Positions 11,354 to 25,700 of a DNA stretch of 64,000 nucleotides are shown one piece after another. The stretch spans positions 20,818,527 to 20,882,526 of the forward strand of contig OX465588.1 of assembly GCA_950022655.1 (NCBI GenBank), given 5' to 3'. The notes below the pieces were generated by a model, which was not told where the DNA came from, made no database searches, and saw only the letters and a program-made list of their open reading frames with translations. Positions within the stretch are counted from its first letter, which is position 1; each line of letters opens with the position of its first letter. The translations under genes were made by a program, and so were the position numbers. Source of the DNA: Alentia gelatinosa. Its lineage: Eukaryota; Annelida; Polychaeta; Phyllodocida; Polynoidae.

Positions 11354-14300
11354 CTAGTGTTTGCTGGCTGCTTTGTCTGGTGCCTGATCCGCGTTACATA
11401 GGTTGTCCTTACAGAAGCAGTACGTGGCGCCCGCCTGCAGGTGGCAGCCCAGTCGGTGAGGGTCCACGCCATGCTCACCTTGGTAACAGCCACGGAAGAC
11501 ATCTATGGATGAAAATTATCTAAGTTAAAACGGTATACTGCCTTGATAATCTAGATTCGTTCAATAGGATTCACCAAGAATGTTAGAAAATGGCTTTCGG
11601 ATAACAATTACCTTAGCCACCGCTGTTTGAGTCATATTAGGAAAGTGTGTGTGTATTTGTTTATCCGTCTGAGCATGGCGTTACCAGTGTCGGAAGTCGG
11701 TTTTATATCTGTGAACAGGTTCATTGTATACAGGCAGTGTCGTACAAGTAACATAAACGTAAAAGTGAATAATTCTAACAAGTTATTGTATTATGGTTAA
11801 TATGCAAAGCACATTTAAAGATTGTGTTATCGAAAATCAGTATACTACCCTTACGAACGGTGGTATTAATTCAATCAGATCAAATTATTCAGGGGACTTA
11901 CTTTTGAAATTAAAGATTAACAAGATCAGACATAGTCAGTGGTATAACCTATTCCGTGGTCGCAAAGCGTTGGGTGAAGAAGGGTATCACAACTTGTTAC
12001 ACCTCGTCTACCTGCTATAGTCAGTGGTATACTCACTATCATTTTTGTCGGTTCTGATAAAGCAGTTGGAAGAGCAGATAGAGGTAGCCACGCCAGATTT
12101 AGCAGCTTGTTCTTGGCCTATTGGCCCGGCACACGGCCCCCAGCCGCCCACTTTGTCGTCGAGCTTCTCCATTGACGTGACGTAGATTTTTCCCACACGA
12201 TGGCCCTCGTCCGCATACGGGTAGTTCACAACCTTCACGCGACGTCGCATGTTGTACATGGAGTACATTGGGGCATACGCGCACTCGTAACACCGTTCTG
12301 CATTAATAACACTCATGAAAGTCAATACATTAAAGTTAATTTTGATGACTAATTTCTGATGGCCCTCTAATTGTACAAAACTGCGACTGGCTTATCTCCT
12401 TCTGTTAATCAATATAAAACAGTCATCAGTTACTCAAATACTTATGATATTTGATGAATTGGGGACGATTAAATTCTATATTTTTCCTCCTGGAATGTAT
12501 GGTCTGGATGTACTGTCTTGAACCCATCAGTATTGTTTATCATTATACACCCATACAAATACTTCTACGAGTTCCTTCCCATTCTGGGGCAAGCAGTATG
12601 AATTCTGTACTGCACCCATGTGCAGTAATTATAGTGTGCTGCAGGCCTTAAGCATAGATAAATATCAACAAACAATGAGCGTGCCAGGGGTGTACTGCAC
12701 GTCTTATAAAAGGCGATGGCCATAGACAGACAGACAGCCTTCTACGTCTATTTACTAAAACATTTTATGTGTATATAAAAGACAAGGCAGCTTTACAGAT
12801 CTCAATCCCTGATGGCTGTGAGTATGTAACTCGCCCTACATACTCGCCACACACTCACGACCGTTATTGATTTCGTTCTTTATCAAGATGCACATCCTGA
12901 AGCCATCTTGACTTATCATCATATATACGTGTGGCTATATCTCCTACTTCTACCACTAGCGCCTACCCATGTCGTATTTATGACCGAACGTAAAGCTGTG
13001 ATGTACAGGGTTTGCAGTCACTTGACTAAATAACACTTTGCCATTTATAATAATAAAAAAATTACTCTGATCAGATATGTCCCGGTTTACCGCGTATTTC
13101 TGACGCACGAAGGCAGTAAGCCAGTTTCCGCGTAATGTTCTCCAACACTTTTAGATTTCTGAAGTAGATGACTGACGCCTGCCGTAAATAGAAGAATCCT
13201 ATTTGTAGTTTCATCTTCTCGGATTTTCAACGCTTGCAAATATGTCCTTCCATTAGGGCTAACAGGAGGTTGGCGGTAATGTGGGACAAACACCATGGAG
13301 TTGTCCGATTACACTAAGTCCATATAAGGAATAGAGTAGACCCAGTAGTCAGTGACTGCATTCCCAGCAAACCCCGACCTTGACCCTGACCTCCTTACAT
13401 GATATTTTCTAGCGCCTTGAGACGCTTCTTCAGTCGAGAGTTGACCAACAATCTAATGGGCCACAACCACCCTCGACAAAAGAGAACCCGTATCCAAGGA
13501 CGCCCCATTCACCTGGCAGCACCGGTCACGTGCACGGACCGGTCACGTGGGTTTGCACTTTCAAACCGGCCTCCCTACACTCGCCCATTCCCTCCTGGGC
13601 CGCCAGCCGATTCAAATACCACCCACCAACCCTCCAAGAACTTTTATTTTATCTCACATCACATGCTCTACACTGTAAGACGCTTTCAATAGCTCGTGAC
13701 ACATATTACTTACTCATAATTACTCCTAAATTCTATCGTCATTTTTCCACAGCGAAAAGGTCACTCAATAAATGTATACATATTAGACTCGTCTGTGTTA
13801 GTCATTACGTACTGATTCTTTTTTCTATTTGAAAATATATCAGAATCTGTGGCTCGTCGCTTTGGACGATAAAGCGGTAATGCCATGGAACACTCAGCCT
13901 GGGCAATGAGTAAAGATGCGTAATGTTCCGCGAAATCTGCATTTATTGTGAATCAGCATAATGTGTAATTTCATGCCGCAAGGTATTAGTCAATTTCCCA
14001 ATGATTTTACTATAGATTAAAGGTTATGTTGTCTTACAGATATTTCCTCTAAAAATGAATGAGATGTGATGGTTACACGTTGTTCATCTAGAGCTGATAA
14101 TCCCCTTTCCCTCCAATAGGGCAGGAATAAGCCACAGTGTATCGTGTCACCTGCAATCATTGCACAATCACAATAACATTAAGTACTTACTTTCAACAAC
14201 GGTAGTCCTGGGCGGTAAAACCGAGGTAGGCTGATACGTGACTGTATCTTTCTTATCTGAGTCACCTTTCGGCTTTGGTCTGACAGCTGACGAAGCATTC

Positions 14301-14527
14301 CTTTTGAGATTCCCGTAGAAGCCATTCTCGAAGCCATAACCCCTGCGATAAGCGCTTGGGCCGGGAGGTTGTATCCCGTAATGGTAGAGTACCTGGATGT
14401 CTCCCCTGTAGTTGTGCGGTGGGTAATTCACGTAGGGCCGGTAGAATGGGAGTGCGGAGGAGGATCTAACGGATGGAGTCAGGAGAATTAAGCATGCTAA
14501 GGTTATACAGAAGTAGAGGGTAACCAT
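11354..14527 (-). CDS. Gene A: secreted ten-cysteine Ly6/three-finger protein
   Basis: Three exons join to 248 residues: exon 1 at 14527-14191, exon 2 at 12297-12037, exon 3 at 11502-11354. Introns are GT/AG and both phase 1. The start ATG at 14525-14527 has a strong context (CCACCATGG) and opens a signal peptide with hydrophobic core CITLACLILL. Residues about 25-112 are a Tyr/Pro-rich linker. The domain starts with RCYECAY; 49 residues separate cysteines 2 and 3, then GGWGPC, SICSSNCFIRTDKN, FRGCYQGE, LGCHL and TYCFCKDNLCN. The protein ends 12 residues after CN with no GPI or membrane segment, so it should be secreted and soluble. Partner and function are unknown. It is the last gene of the minus-strand array. 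Confidence 0.8.
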
Positions 14528-16725
14528 GGTGGTATAAAATGGGAGATATAAGTGCACCGACCACACAATATGAGAGGGGATGCCTATCACTATGTCTGGT
14601 GTGAGGTGTAATATGAGGTAGAATCACGGAATCCCCGTCTCGACCATCTGACCCAGCCTGAGGTCAGCAGATCACACCGTACATCTACAGTCATGTCGCT
14701 AGGTGGCGTGGAGGGCTGGTGCAGTCGTGATGCTATTTTGATGTGAGGGAGTTGGGGGCAGTAAAAACCGCCGTAATGACCTGTGTATGTACATGACAAT
14801 AGATAGTGCTGCGTATGATCTGAAATATGACGGTTTTTTACTACTAAGGCCGTGGAGGTTCCTTTCCTGTCTATCTAGGTCTGCCTCCCCCGATGGCGTA
14901 TTATGTCTTTTTTTCTTTACTTAGATGCCCTTTGCCTTTATAAAATACAGGACAAAAAAGACTTTGCAGCATAAGTTGTTTCAGTTTTTTTTATCTTCTT
15001 TCATTCGTTCACTTTATCAAAGCATCCATTGTCTAAGCCTTATTCATATGGATATGAATTATCGACTTAAACTATGTTTGGCGGGCCATTTCTTTTTTAA
15101 CGTTGTTTTCATACGGTAGCTCATTCGCTTCATTGCGTGTAATTCGTGTTCATCCTGCCAGCACGTACAGGATTAGCGCCAATATGGCGACGCACTTTGC
15201 GTGAGGTCGGGACGTGTTTAGACAGACCTAACCCCTCCTTACCCTGACATAGAGAAAACAACCCATTGTGCCTAGCTCTATCACGTTTATTTACAATGTA
15301 TTAACAATAGACTATTAATCTGAGTGGCTTGATATCTTTTACTAAAGATGCTACCTTTTACGTATGGCGTAACAACAAAAACGAAAGAAAGATAATAGAC
15401 AAAGTGACCAGCCCTGGGACCTGTTTCAGTAGTTTCATGACATGTCTAAATGGCGTCTGTGACACCATACGGACAGATCACAAGACTGCAATCTATGACA
15501 CACGGAATTTCACTTCCCGCAGTAATTAAGCAATGAAACTTTAACACGAGTAGGAGATACATATAACCTATAATCGTTCCAAATATGAAGAAGATTGGTC
15601 CCTCCGACCCACTGATATTTGCTAGATTTTTTCGCTGTTGCTTGCACTGTTGGTGCCGCTGTTGATGTCTGTCTAGGCCTAATGTCACGAAACTACTGAA
15701 ACAGGTCCCTGTTCAAGACAATTGAGAAGGAGTGTCATTCCAAATATCAACATTTATATAGTATATCCTGATCAACATATATATATTACTAAGTTAAGGT
15801 GGGTATTGATCAATACACACAACACAGAACCACATTAAAAGCACCACATTAATATAAGTCTAGTCTACATCTTTACCAAACACAGGTGATATGCAGTATG
15901 GTGAATATGATCAATAAAGAAATTTTAACTTCATACATTATAAAGGTTTGGGGGATACAAAAGTCATGGTAAATATGTGATAGAATGAACACTTTATTTT
16001 GTAGGAGAATGTTGCATGTCATGTATTCAATGTTTTGGGGGATAAAGTAGGGAATTCAAACTAAAGCTTTAAAACGAAGATAGCTCTTGCATCACCACAG
16101 CGGTCAATCACCTTACGTTCATTTAGATAGAAAAAAAAATTACCATTACCGCTTTTTAATGTTGTCGAGCAAAATCTTAATTCGTTACCTTTATAATTTC
16201 GATCAAATCTATTAATGTTAATAATGTCACTGATTAATCGAAAAACTGTCAGCCAGAAACAGGCTCTCAATGGATATAATAAGCAATTGGATAACTTAGC
16301 CTCGCATAAAAATTGATGCCTGTTAACGTTTTATACATGATGTAATTATAAGACCAGAATCTGTAGTTTTAAGATGTATCCCTGTTGTAATTACATCTCA
16401 AAACATTCCAATGCACTGACGCAAAACACCTAGAACCGTGGCCATTTTCCCGAAACAATATGTAGATGGTATAAGTTCTTAAACTTCATTATATACTTCT
16501 ATATTGGTTGAAAACATTTCAAATCATTCATTTTTATGGTAAAGCAAAATGAAATAATATCATCACCTAATTGGTTCATTATTTGACGCCCATCTCTCCA
16601 AGAATATGATAGATAACAGAGACAGTTAGATGAAAGCAAGAGATGAATAATCATTTCATACGTTGCAAAATCAATAATTTTGAAAATGATCGAGGTTGGC
16701 CATGTGTCAGAGCAGGATAAGGTCC
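14528..16725. other. Intergenic stretch between genes A and B
   Basis: No exon was found. It holds the TIR element at 15416-15709. The rest is A/T-rich sequence without recognisable features. The start region of gene A has only weak TATA-like sequence (TTATATCTC about 15-20 bases above the ATG). Confidence 0.4.
15416..15709. mobile_element. MITE with about 28-bp terminal inverted repeats
   Basis: The left end GGGACCTGTTTCAGTAGTTT is followed by CATGACAT; the right end is the inverted copy (ATGTCACG, then AAACTACTGAAACAGGTCCC). The 294-bp interior has no transposase. A target duplication is not obvious, so the superfamily is not assigned. Confidence 0.6.
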
Positions 16726-19700
16726 CTAAAGAGAGGGCGGGTCTTTGTTATTGCAGCGAGGTCCATCGCAGACACACACCTTCTTCCTTCCCAGTCTGTA
16801 ACAGCCTGCAGCATGTCGACTCAGTGTGCGATGAGGACTCATACATCCACGGGAAACCACTGACGAAACATGAAGCGAGCACAAACTTATGTTTCATCTT
16901 ATTCAAATTGCACTTAAAGTTGATTTTTACATCGTCACTGGATTTCAGAGATAACTTTAAGTCAATCGTTCTAATGTTGTCCCTGGAAAAACTGTCGAGA
17001 TGTGAAATCGAATACAGTAAGATTGAAACATCGTCACTAGATGCAGCTCAAAGATAACTTTAAATCAAACATTCAAATCTGTACATTGGAAAACCGATGA
17101 ACAGGTTAAGTCGAATTTGCATAACATTCTAGCTTCAACATATTAAAGAAACAAGCATTACTTGTATAGGATATAAACTCTTTTCTTGGTGTTGCAATTG
17201 GCATCTATATGGCGAATGTCTCCAATAAATTTTGCAGATGAAAAAAGGTGAGGGATGCAGTGCGTGATGGGCAGGATTTCTCACATACAATTATCATGTG
17301 TATTGTATTTCATATTTTACTTATCATAATTGACTTATATTCTACCTGTCAATTATCATATACTTACCTTCATATTATCTTATCATTAATATGCCGTCCA
17401 GTAAGGTCGGCATAATTTTACTTCCTTTATTCCATAAAATTCAATAAAATTTTATTCTCCCAGCTACTGCTTCTCTACTTTTATCCAGGGGTAGGGTAAT
17501 GTCTCCTAAATGGGAATGTTGGTCTCACCTCTGTTCTCGCCCAGGCTAACATAGCACCGTCCTGTGCACGCCACCTCCTTAATGCTCGACACTCCCGCCA
17601 CCTGGTGTGGGAAGCTGTTCTGACACTCTCCCCAGCCGCTGCGCCTCTCTGTGGACTGCTTCAGCTTGGTGACGTAGATGGTCTTCGTGCGTCGGCCTGG
17701 CGGGGCGTAGGGATACACCACCGTCTTAGGCACCTTTGCGATATTGTAGACATAGGCGTCTTTTGTCGATGTACACTGGTAGCATGTCACTGTAAAGTAT
17801 CGAATTGTCTATGAGAGTTGCCTAGTTCCATAGCCAACAAAACCAACAACATACAGACAGCATCACATGATCGACAAATAGATTTTCGACCTACCGAACC
17901 TAAATCAGAATTCTTTCATTGTTAATACTTGGATTTATGGATAATTGCGCTTGTATCAGCTGTTTTCATATACTAATGTTTATACCTACTGGGGAGTATA
18001 AAGTATGGATATTACGCAATTGATATGGGTCCTTTACAACATTACCTACTATCCATAGGCCATTTGCAGGTACATTGTATTACATATCGCGCCAGCATCA
18101 GATACAGGCGATCGAGGTATTGCTGTAGTGACATATTCCTCCAATATAATGTCTAAGGAAAACGAGAAATATTCCTATTTTCTCCCTTTTCCAGGTTCCA
18201 TTTGATGTTCTCGGTATGTGATTATTTCATATATAGTTGTTCATAGACTCTATGGGGCTCTAAGGATCTGGGTAAGAATGGGTGATAATTGAGGTCAATT
18301 GTGAAATTGGGTCTAGTTTTGGAGTGGCAACCAACCATGATACACCACAGCTTCTTCTTTGATTCAACCTGCTGCATAGGAAAAACCTTGGTCTCCCTAA
18401 AAAGTCGTCGTTCTTCACGAGTTTGATGCGGTGTGATATGAATGAGGCGACAGCCGAGTGAATATCATCTAGCATTCAAACGATGTTGGAGAATGACTTT
18501 TTTTTACCAAAATGAGTTTCTTTCTGTGTTTATCTCACCCCCGTCCACACTAAAACAATGGACAACACACAGGCTACAGACCATGGAAAACAGACTGCAA
18601 TACTTGTAGGGGTATGGAGAACGAGTTCCCAAAGTTAGGCCAATGGACATTTATTCCAGGGGTGAGATAAAAAAAATACAACCGTGGCATTAGTCATGAG
18701 GAAGACGGCTGTCACAAAGCCCCCGGCTTTTACAGACTTGAGATTTAAGTAGCTTGAGAGCAGGTTTGATCATCTAGAGGATGCCATTACAAGCCTCTAA
18801 AGAAACTCTGTTAATCAGGTCAGCCAAAAATAACACACTTATATGACCAACATTCAATCTGAAGTATAAGAAGTCACTTGATCCAGATTCCGACACCATT
18901 TGACCAAAATTCCGACATATAGGACCAGGTTAAAAAAACATAGCAACCACCGTAAACCACTTTGCATAGTCAGCTTTAAAGTCCAAACAACCTCACAACT
19001 CCATGACAAGAGCAGTCAAAGGAGAGAAACCCCCACTCAGTATACTCTCGCTAGCAGAATATCTGTACGAATTATTCAGAATATTAGATGACAAGTCTCA
19101 CATAGTAGCTCACTTACGAGATATATCAGAGGATGCGTGAAAGTATGCGTGGCCGTCCATTAGGGCTTTCTCAGGAGAGGTATTTAACCAGGTGGCTGAG
19201 GGCAGTCTTACCTGGGGTGACTCCACCTGTATTCAAATCCTACGCATATCATGTTTCGCACGGTCACCGCCAAAATCGAGTACTCGATCTCAATCCCCAC
19301 ACTTTGCTAAAAAACAAAACAGATGTCAGGCTAGTATCTGGAGTTTGGATGGCCCATTGGCTTTCTAGGCTGCTGTAGCTGCTGCCTGGTAGAGGCTATG
19401 TGGAGTGCACTTACAGCATTGAGATTAGGCTAGCCCCGCCACTGGCATCCTTGTTTTCCAGGTCCGCTTGAGAAATGAGACTGGGACTGCATTTCTTGAT
19501 GTAGGATTCATGAACAGCGAGTGTCTTTAAACAGGAGATTCATGGTGTTTACCGGCCATAGAGCTGAAGATTTGGCTGCTTCGAGGTTCAGAGTATTTTT
19601 CTGCCCTACAAGTTGGAGATTCTTCGTGGCTTTTATCGTTATCATTAGAACTTACCGCTATGATTACATTTCCACATGTGATGTGTATGGCTGGGTCAAA

Positions 19701-22700
19701 CTTCTCGGACTGTCGCAGTGCAGCGAAGTAGATGGTGAGGAATCCGGCACGCACCACTTTGTTGACTGGTGCATCTGATAGGGTCTGTAGTATTTCCCAC
19801 AGATTTGCATGGGTATGACAAACCGACAGTTTGTAAAATAAATGTGTGCAGGCATTAACAATGACAAACTCACCCTCATGAATAAGGGCCGTAGCTTCTT
19901 CGTAGTCATAGTTTCCTGCCATAAGTGTGCTCTACTTCAGCCAGTATGTTGCAATTTGTAAGGATATATTGAAAAGACTTTGTCACATCCAACTTTGCTT
20001 GTAGGGCCATTACTTGCCTTGCGCCCGCCATGAGAATCTTTTTTATATCCTTACCAGTGAAGAGCACATGTTCTGCAGCTTGGTTGTTGCAGTGAACCAG
20101 TAACAGCCCCATTGGTTTTCACTGATAAAAGGGCTACCACAACATTTGCCGCCTCAAGCTCTGGGATAGTAATCGGGTCAGTAGGGTCACACACTTGCCC
20201 ACTGTAGGCAGGTCTGCCATCGATGCCTCCAATGCCCAACAGGCACGCATCCACCGCCACGTCCAGCTCAGGGGAAAGAAGCGGGATGAGTGAACGAACA
20301 TTCCATGATCGGCCCAAATCAAAGAACCACTGAAGGTCGAGGTCCATCTCCTTGCTTACATTGTGAAATGAGACTTTCATTTTGTTGAGTCCGTCTAAAT
20401 AGCTGATCCACCAAGCTGGAGCTAGCGCCGGATGACAGAATTGTAGTGGAGTTGTGGATATCGGCGAGAGTTGCCGGCCCAATTTGCTCATCAGCTGCGA
20501 TGATCTGCTCGGTGGATCAGCAAATAAGGCACCCACAGCCGGCCCCGCCCATCGTCGACTCATCGTTGCGTCTCCAAAACCCCATTGCCCGCAAGCGTCG
20601 GCTCGTCTGTTGGTCGTCACCTACCGCCGGCCGGCTCTAAATGCCATTGTTTTGCTGATCCACTAAAGGGTCTGGCCGACAGATCATTTCTTGAGTGCCA
20701 GCCAGCCTAATTTGCATATCGGCTAGAATTTCCCGTGCCAACGCAAAACTGATTAATTTGATTTCTAGGGGTGGCAGGCTGGCCGATGAGGCAAATGGCA
20801 ACATGAACGGGTGATACCCGCGAGTCACTATCCGGCGAATGGAGACAGAATATTCAGACAGTTTGGGTACTCTGGGCGGAATCCTAGCACCAGAGCGTGC
20901 CAGACACATTCATAATATCAAGGCTTATCTTTATTTACCTTCATTGTTTGGTTTAACGCAGAGGCACTGCTTGTCAGGCTCCTAAAGGGATGCGGGTCTC
21001 CAGATAGTAGTTTACTCCTCCCGTCCCCACCCCCAGTGCCACACCCATGAGTGGGCAGCAGGGGAAACTTTTGTAAGCCCAACTTATATTATGACATGCC
21101 ATGGAGGTACCTGGAGCAAAGCGGTGGATTTGGCCGACAAACTTCTCCACCGTCAGAAAAAATGCCCTCTGTCCTTGCCCACGATAGTGGTTTTGATGAT
21201 AATTTTCTTTTAACAATGATATCTCTAACAAAAGTGAGTTTTTCAGATAACATATAATGAGTTTACTGACATCTTGGGCCAAGGTCATGTCGCTGATTAT
21301 GTGCCGCACATCTGTGTCATGCTTCTCCCTGGTCATGGTGGGAGAAACATGACACCATGAGTTGAGGGGGCAGTCTGTGAAGGGGATGATAAGGCCTCCA
21401 ACCCCAATTTAGGTGTCGAAATGAGCCCCGATCTGTTCTCCATGTTGTACTTAGTCGTGGGCGACCCTAACAGTACGTTCCCATATTACTAGTGTATAGG
21501 GTCGGACTCGTCTGACTATGTTGTACTATACTGGGGCAGTTTTCTGAACCCCTTGTTTTCAATACTGGGCCCAAATAACGGAGAGGAAAGCCTACATCAT
21601 ATTATTCAGTACAGTTGACCAGAATCAATGCTTAGCTGAGAAGGGACCCTTGATCCTAGCTCCCATAAAATTAGGGTTCCCGGTTGCTCTGACCTTCTGA
21701 TATATATCACAGAACAATGGAAAGTTTACATTGTTCACCCTCAGCTGTGGTCAGTTTTCCTGTCTGTGACCTGCGAATGCATGAGAGCTTATGTTGAAAT
21801 CAGAAGAGAGGATATCTCAAGCAGAGCGAATCTTCTCGAAGTCAGGACTCACAGTGTAGGTATCGTTGCTTCTTTCGCCCTGTGTGACTGTCTGGGCTGG
21901 TACCTCCTGTGTGGTACAGGTACTGTCCTCCGGCATGGGACACAGGTGAGATGTGAAGTCCATCCGGAGCTTGGCATTGGAGGTTTGCTTCAGTGGTCTG
22001 CTCCTGCCATCTAGATGACGGTGTGGGAGAAGTCCCAATGTCAGTGTGACATTGGGAAAGAAGCAGGCTGCCAGTGTCTTAGGGTCTTAGAGATATGCCC
22101 AGCTGACCATACCAATCACTCAAGACCGAAATACCTGATTGACTGGTGCTTGATATATTAGACTCAGACAGACTCAGACAGTTGACAAAATGGCAAGTTG
22201 ATTTGGTGCAAGAGTTTTACGGAACATGATCCATATACCGAATGCAACCCACACCTTTCAATTCGTATCCCTTTATAATTGCACGCTCCTTCATCAATCA
22301 TAGCGAACCTACTTTTTGCTCCTAGTTTGTGGTTGGCGGGCCGCTTTGGCTCCCAGTCCTGGCCAGCTTGACAGCGGAAACATGGCGGTGTCCACTGTTT
22401 ATCTTACTGTCATGCTGGTGTGTTCCTAACTTGTGGTTGCACATCGACATTGATAGTATACACTCACGGCCCCTACCCGGCGTTTACACTAGACGATTCT
22501 GGCCGGCGATTCTGGCATTTTGCAGCTCCTGACGACTTTCAGCAGAAAAATGATAGAAATCGTCTGATTACGACTGATTACGCAATTTGGCACCACCTCA
22601 CGACTATTGAATCTGCTCTGACCACCGGTGGCGACTCTGCGTCGTCAGTGTAAACGCTCAAGGAATTTCTGAGCTCAACGACCACGTATTTAGTCGTCTA

Positions 22701-25700
22701 GTGTAAACGCCGGGTTAGAGTTTCAAAAACTACAGAAGTGCATCCACCAAATGTCAGCTTCGTCGGGGTCAGACCTCTTTAAGAGTTAAACACCTTGCAT
22801 GACACCTGTGGGACCCCATGAGACATGAAGTTACCACCCGCTGGTGACATGCTTGACTTGACACTTTGTGTACCCCATCAGTCATGGCAATGCATATACG
22901 TTCATGCTGAATGTGAGAATTATACTCACACGTAAATGCCTGGCGTTCAACCGCGTCAAAGCCATGTAGGAAACGAAATATGTGATCTAAGTGATGTTTA
23001 GGCCCGGCGTCCACCTACTACGATAGAATCGTAGACCTCCCGATATGGCACCGATACAAAATGTCAAAATCGGTGCCATATCGGGAAGGTGCAAAATCGT
23101 AAACATATGTCTAGACATGCCAATTCACCATGCGTTGTATGGTGAATTTATCGGTGTCTAATCGCAGAAACGTGGTCAACTGCCCCGATATTAGGTGTCC
23201 TTCCGACGCGATTTTGATTTTGCATCGGAAGGTGCATCGTAGACCATATCGGTGCCATATCGTGGTAGGTGGACGCCGGGCCTTAGAGTAGGCATGGCGG
23301 TTGCGTAACTGGGACATGAAGGCACAGCAATACTCTGCTGACCCGATCCGATCTGACTGTGAAGCTCGAGTATGGCTTTTAAAGTATGAACCAAGGCTTT
23401 TCTTTCGAGATACACTTATAAGTTAAACAATAGTAGCGAATACTATACACAACAATGGATAACGGAAATGAATAATCTTTATGTATACCCATAATAAAGC
23501 TATAAACTACCTTTTATGAAAAAAAAAAAAAAAAAAAAAAAGGTATGCGATTATACACAAGATAAATGTCCTTTATTGAATAAGTCGTATGAATTTTACA
23601 TGAAATGATTGGAATACCTTTCATTGTCTACGTCCATATTCGTGATCTCATCGCCTGTTGAGACCGCGTTTGTGATTGACGTTTTCAAAACACTAGCCTT
23701 GGGCCTTGTTCTCATCAAATGGATGATCGCATGTCTAAAGTTTGACCCATGGCAAACTATCACTAAATCATATGATACGTTAACTAAACAGCAATATGAG
23801 CTGAAAGGACTTCACCGTCACTAAATCTTATGAGAAGAAGTTCTACATAGAACTCTTTATATATCATCAATATTCTCTGTTAGCACTTATAATAAAGGTT
23901 ATCCTTGAATGACATTCTAACAAGCTAGTAATTTTGACAATATAGACTTTGCAGATATAAGTATACATGTCCTATATCCCCAATGGGTTGACGGTACAGA
24001 TTCTAGAGAATATGTAGAATGCATTTCTATATATGAGGTAATTTTGAATCTTACCTCAGTGTGAAGAGTATGTGCTCTAAATAAAATGGCATAACGGTAA
24101 TTGGCGAAATTCTAATTTTGGCCATTGCAAATAACCTAGTATCTCTCATCTACTCCCGTTCTACTTAATACTTTTATGATGCACTGACCGCGCATAGATA
24201 CCGGATAGTGGGTTTATTGTTCTAAGCGAATTTCCTTGCCATAGAGATTAGGAGAGTCGCTCGGTTATAAGGTCAGAAGGTTTATTAAATTCTCTGGGCA
24301 AGAGCCGAAAAACTATAGAGAACTCAAATATAGAGAAATAGATTGATTAACAACTGAGATTGTCTTATCACTACAATGTTCTGCATATGTTAGTCAATCG
24401 AAACAGCTTATTAAACAATCGAGATCTTATAACCCCTCTCTAGATCCCTTTAACATACATAAATTGTTAGTAAAAAAAATACCTCTTATTGATGTCGGAA
24501 ATCTGTATTACACTTCTAAGTATTAAATCACGTCTTTCAGCAATAACACATACCAAATGGGTAATGACTTCCATTGACTGGTAATTTTCTTGCTGTATGC
24601 CCTGCTTTGTGGACGAAGGCGAAGGCATGAAACAATGTGAGGACGTATGGAATGCTCAGCATGCATCATGTGCCCGAGAGATATTTATCCAGACCACTGC
24701 CAAGGCCTGCGCGAGGGGAGTCGACAATGTTGCTTCAATTAGCTTTGGTGAGACCTTTATACAACCCCTGCCTATTGTTAGACTGCTAATTGCCTGTTGC
24801 ATGGGACTGATACTTTGGGTTGTATCATGCAGCAAGGCTCTCCTTTTTGGTGGTTATACCACTGAAAACAATAAATGGAAGTATATTCTGAGAGAGAAAG
24901 TTAGGATACCTGGGATTTCCACTGATCTCCATAAATATGGATATAAAGGAGAATGTTGGATAATACATGTGTATTTCAGTAGAATTGCTGAATATAGCTG
25001 TCTGGATTTTGAGTTCTAATAAATCTGTCGGAAGCCAACCGACCTTTTTGTACTTTTGACCAAATATCTTGTGCATGTAATGGAAGGGAACAACAGAGTC
25101 ACATCGACCGATCTGTGTACCTATTTCCTCGGTGTATTTGGCAATACTGGACAACAACTTCACCAATCTAGGCTATTTCTTTGGTTGATAAATTGGGTCA
25201 TATATATGTGCAATATTGGAGCTATTTAGCCACAGCCAACGAGTTTCTTCATGCTTATATAGAAAGAGATCGAGACTTGTATAAATAAACAAAATCTCAC
25301 GACTTTGGATGCACCGGAATCATCATTGAGGTGAGTCAAGTAATGATCATGGCACATCAAAACGAGTCAAATATTGTTTATTTTACGATTCAAGTGTGGT
25401 TCCAGATTTATCACACCCCTTTCATGGACATTAGAATAGCATCACGATATCAGAATAAGTCACACTACTTTGAAAACCCATTTAGGAACGTATAAATCCC
25501 CATGTTGATGTCTTGTCTATTCCCTGAAAGCCTGGCCGCTGATTGGTCATCCCCCATCTCGTATCATTCGGCCGTGACCATGGCATAGTATTAACACTTT
25601 ACATGGGCTATCGTTGTGTACGATTTTTTAATTATATTCCTATTGCTAATCCTGTAACATTGACAAAATAGATGCATTTCCACACATCCAGTGGCCAATC

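Noticed and set aside
13399..13692. Plus-strand frame of 97 codons, Pro/Arg-rich
   Set aside because: It lies in the first intron of gene A, has no recognisable motif, and overlaps another frame of equal length.
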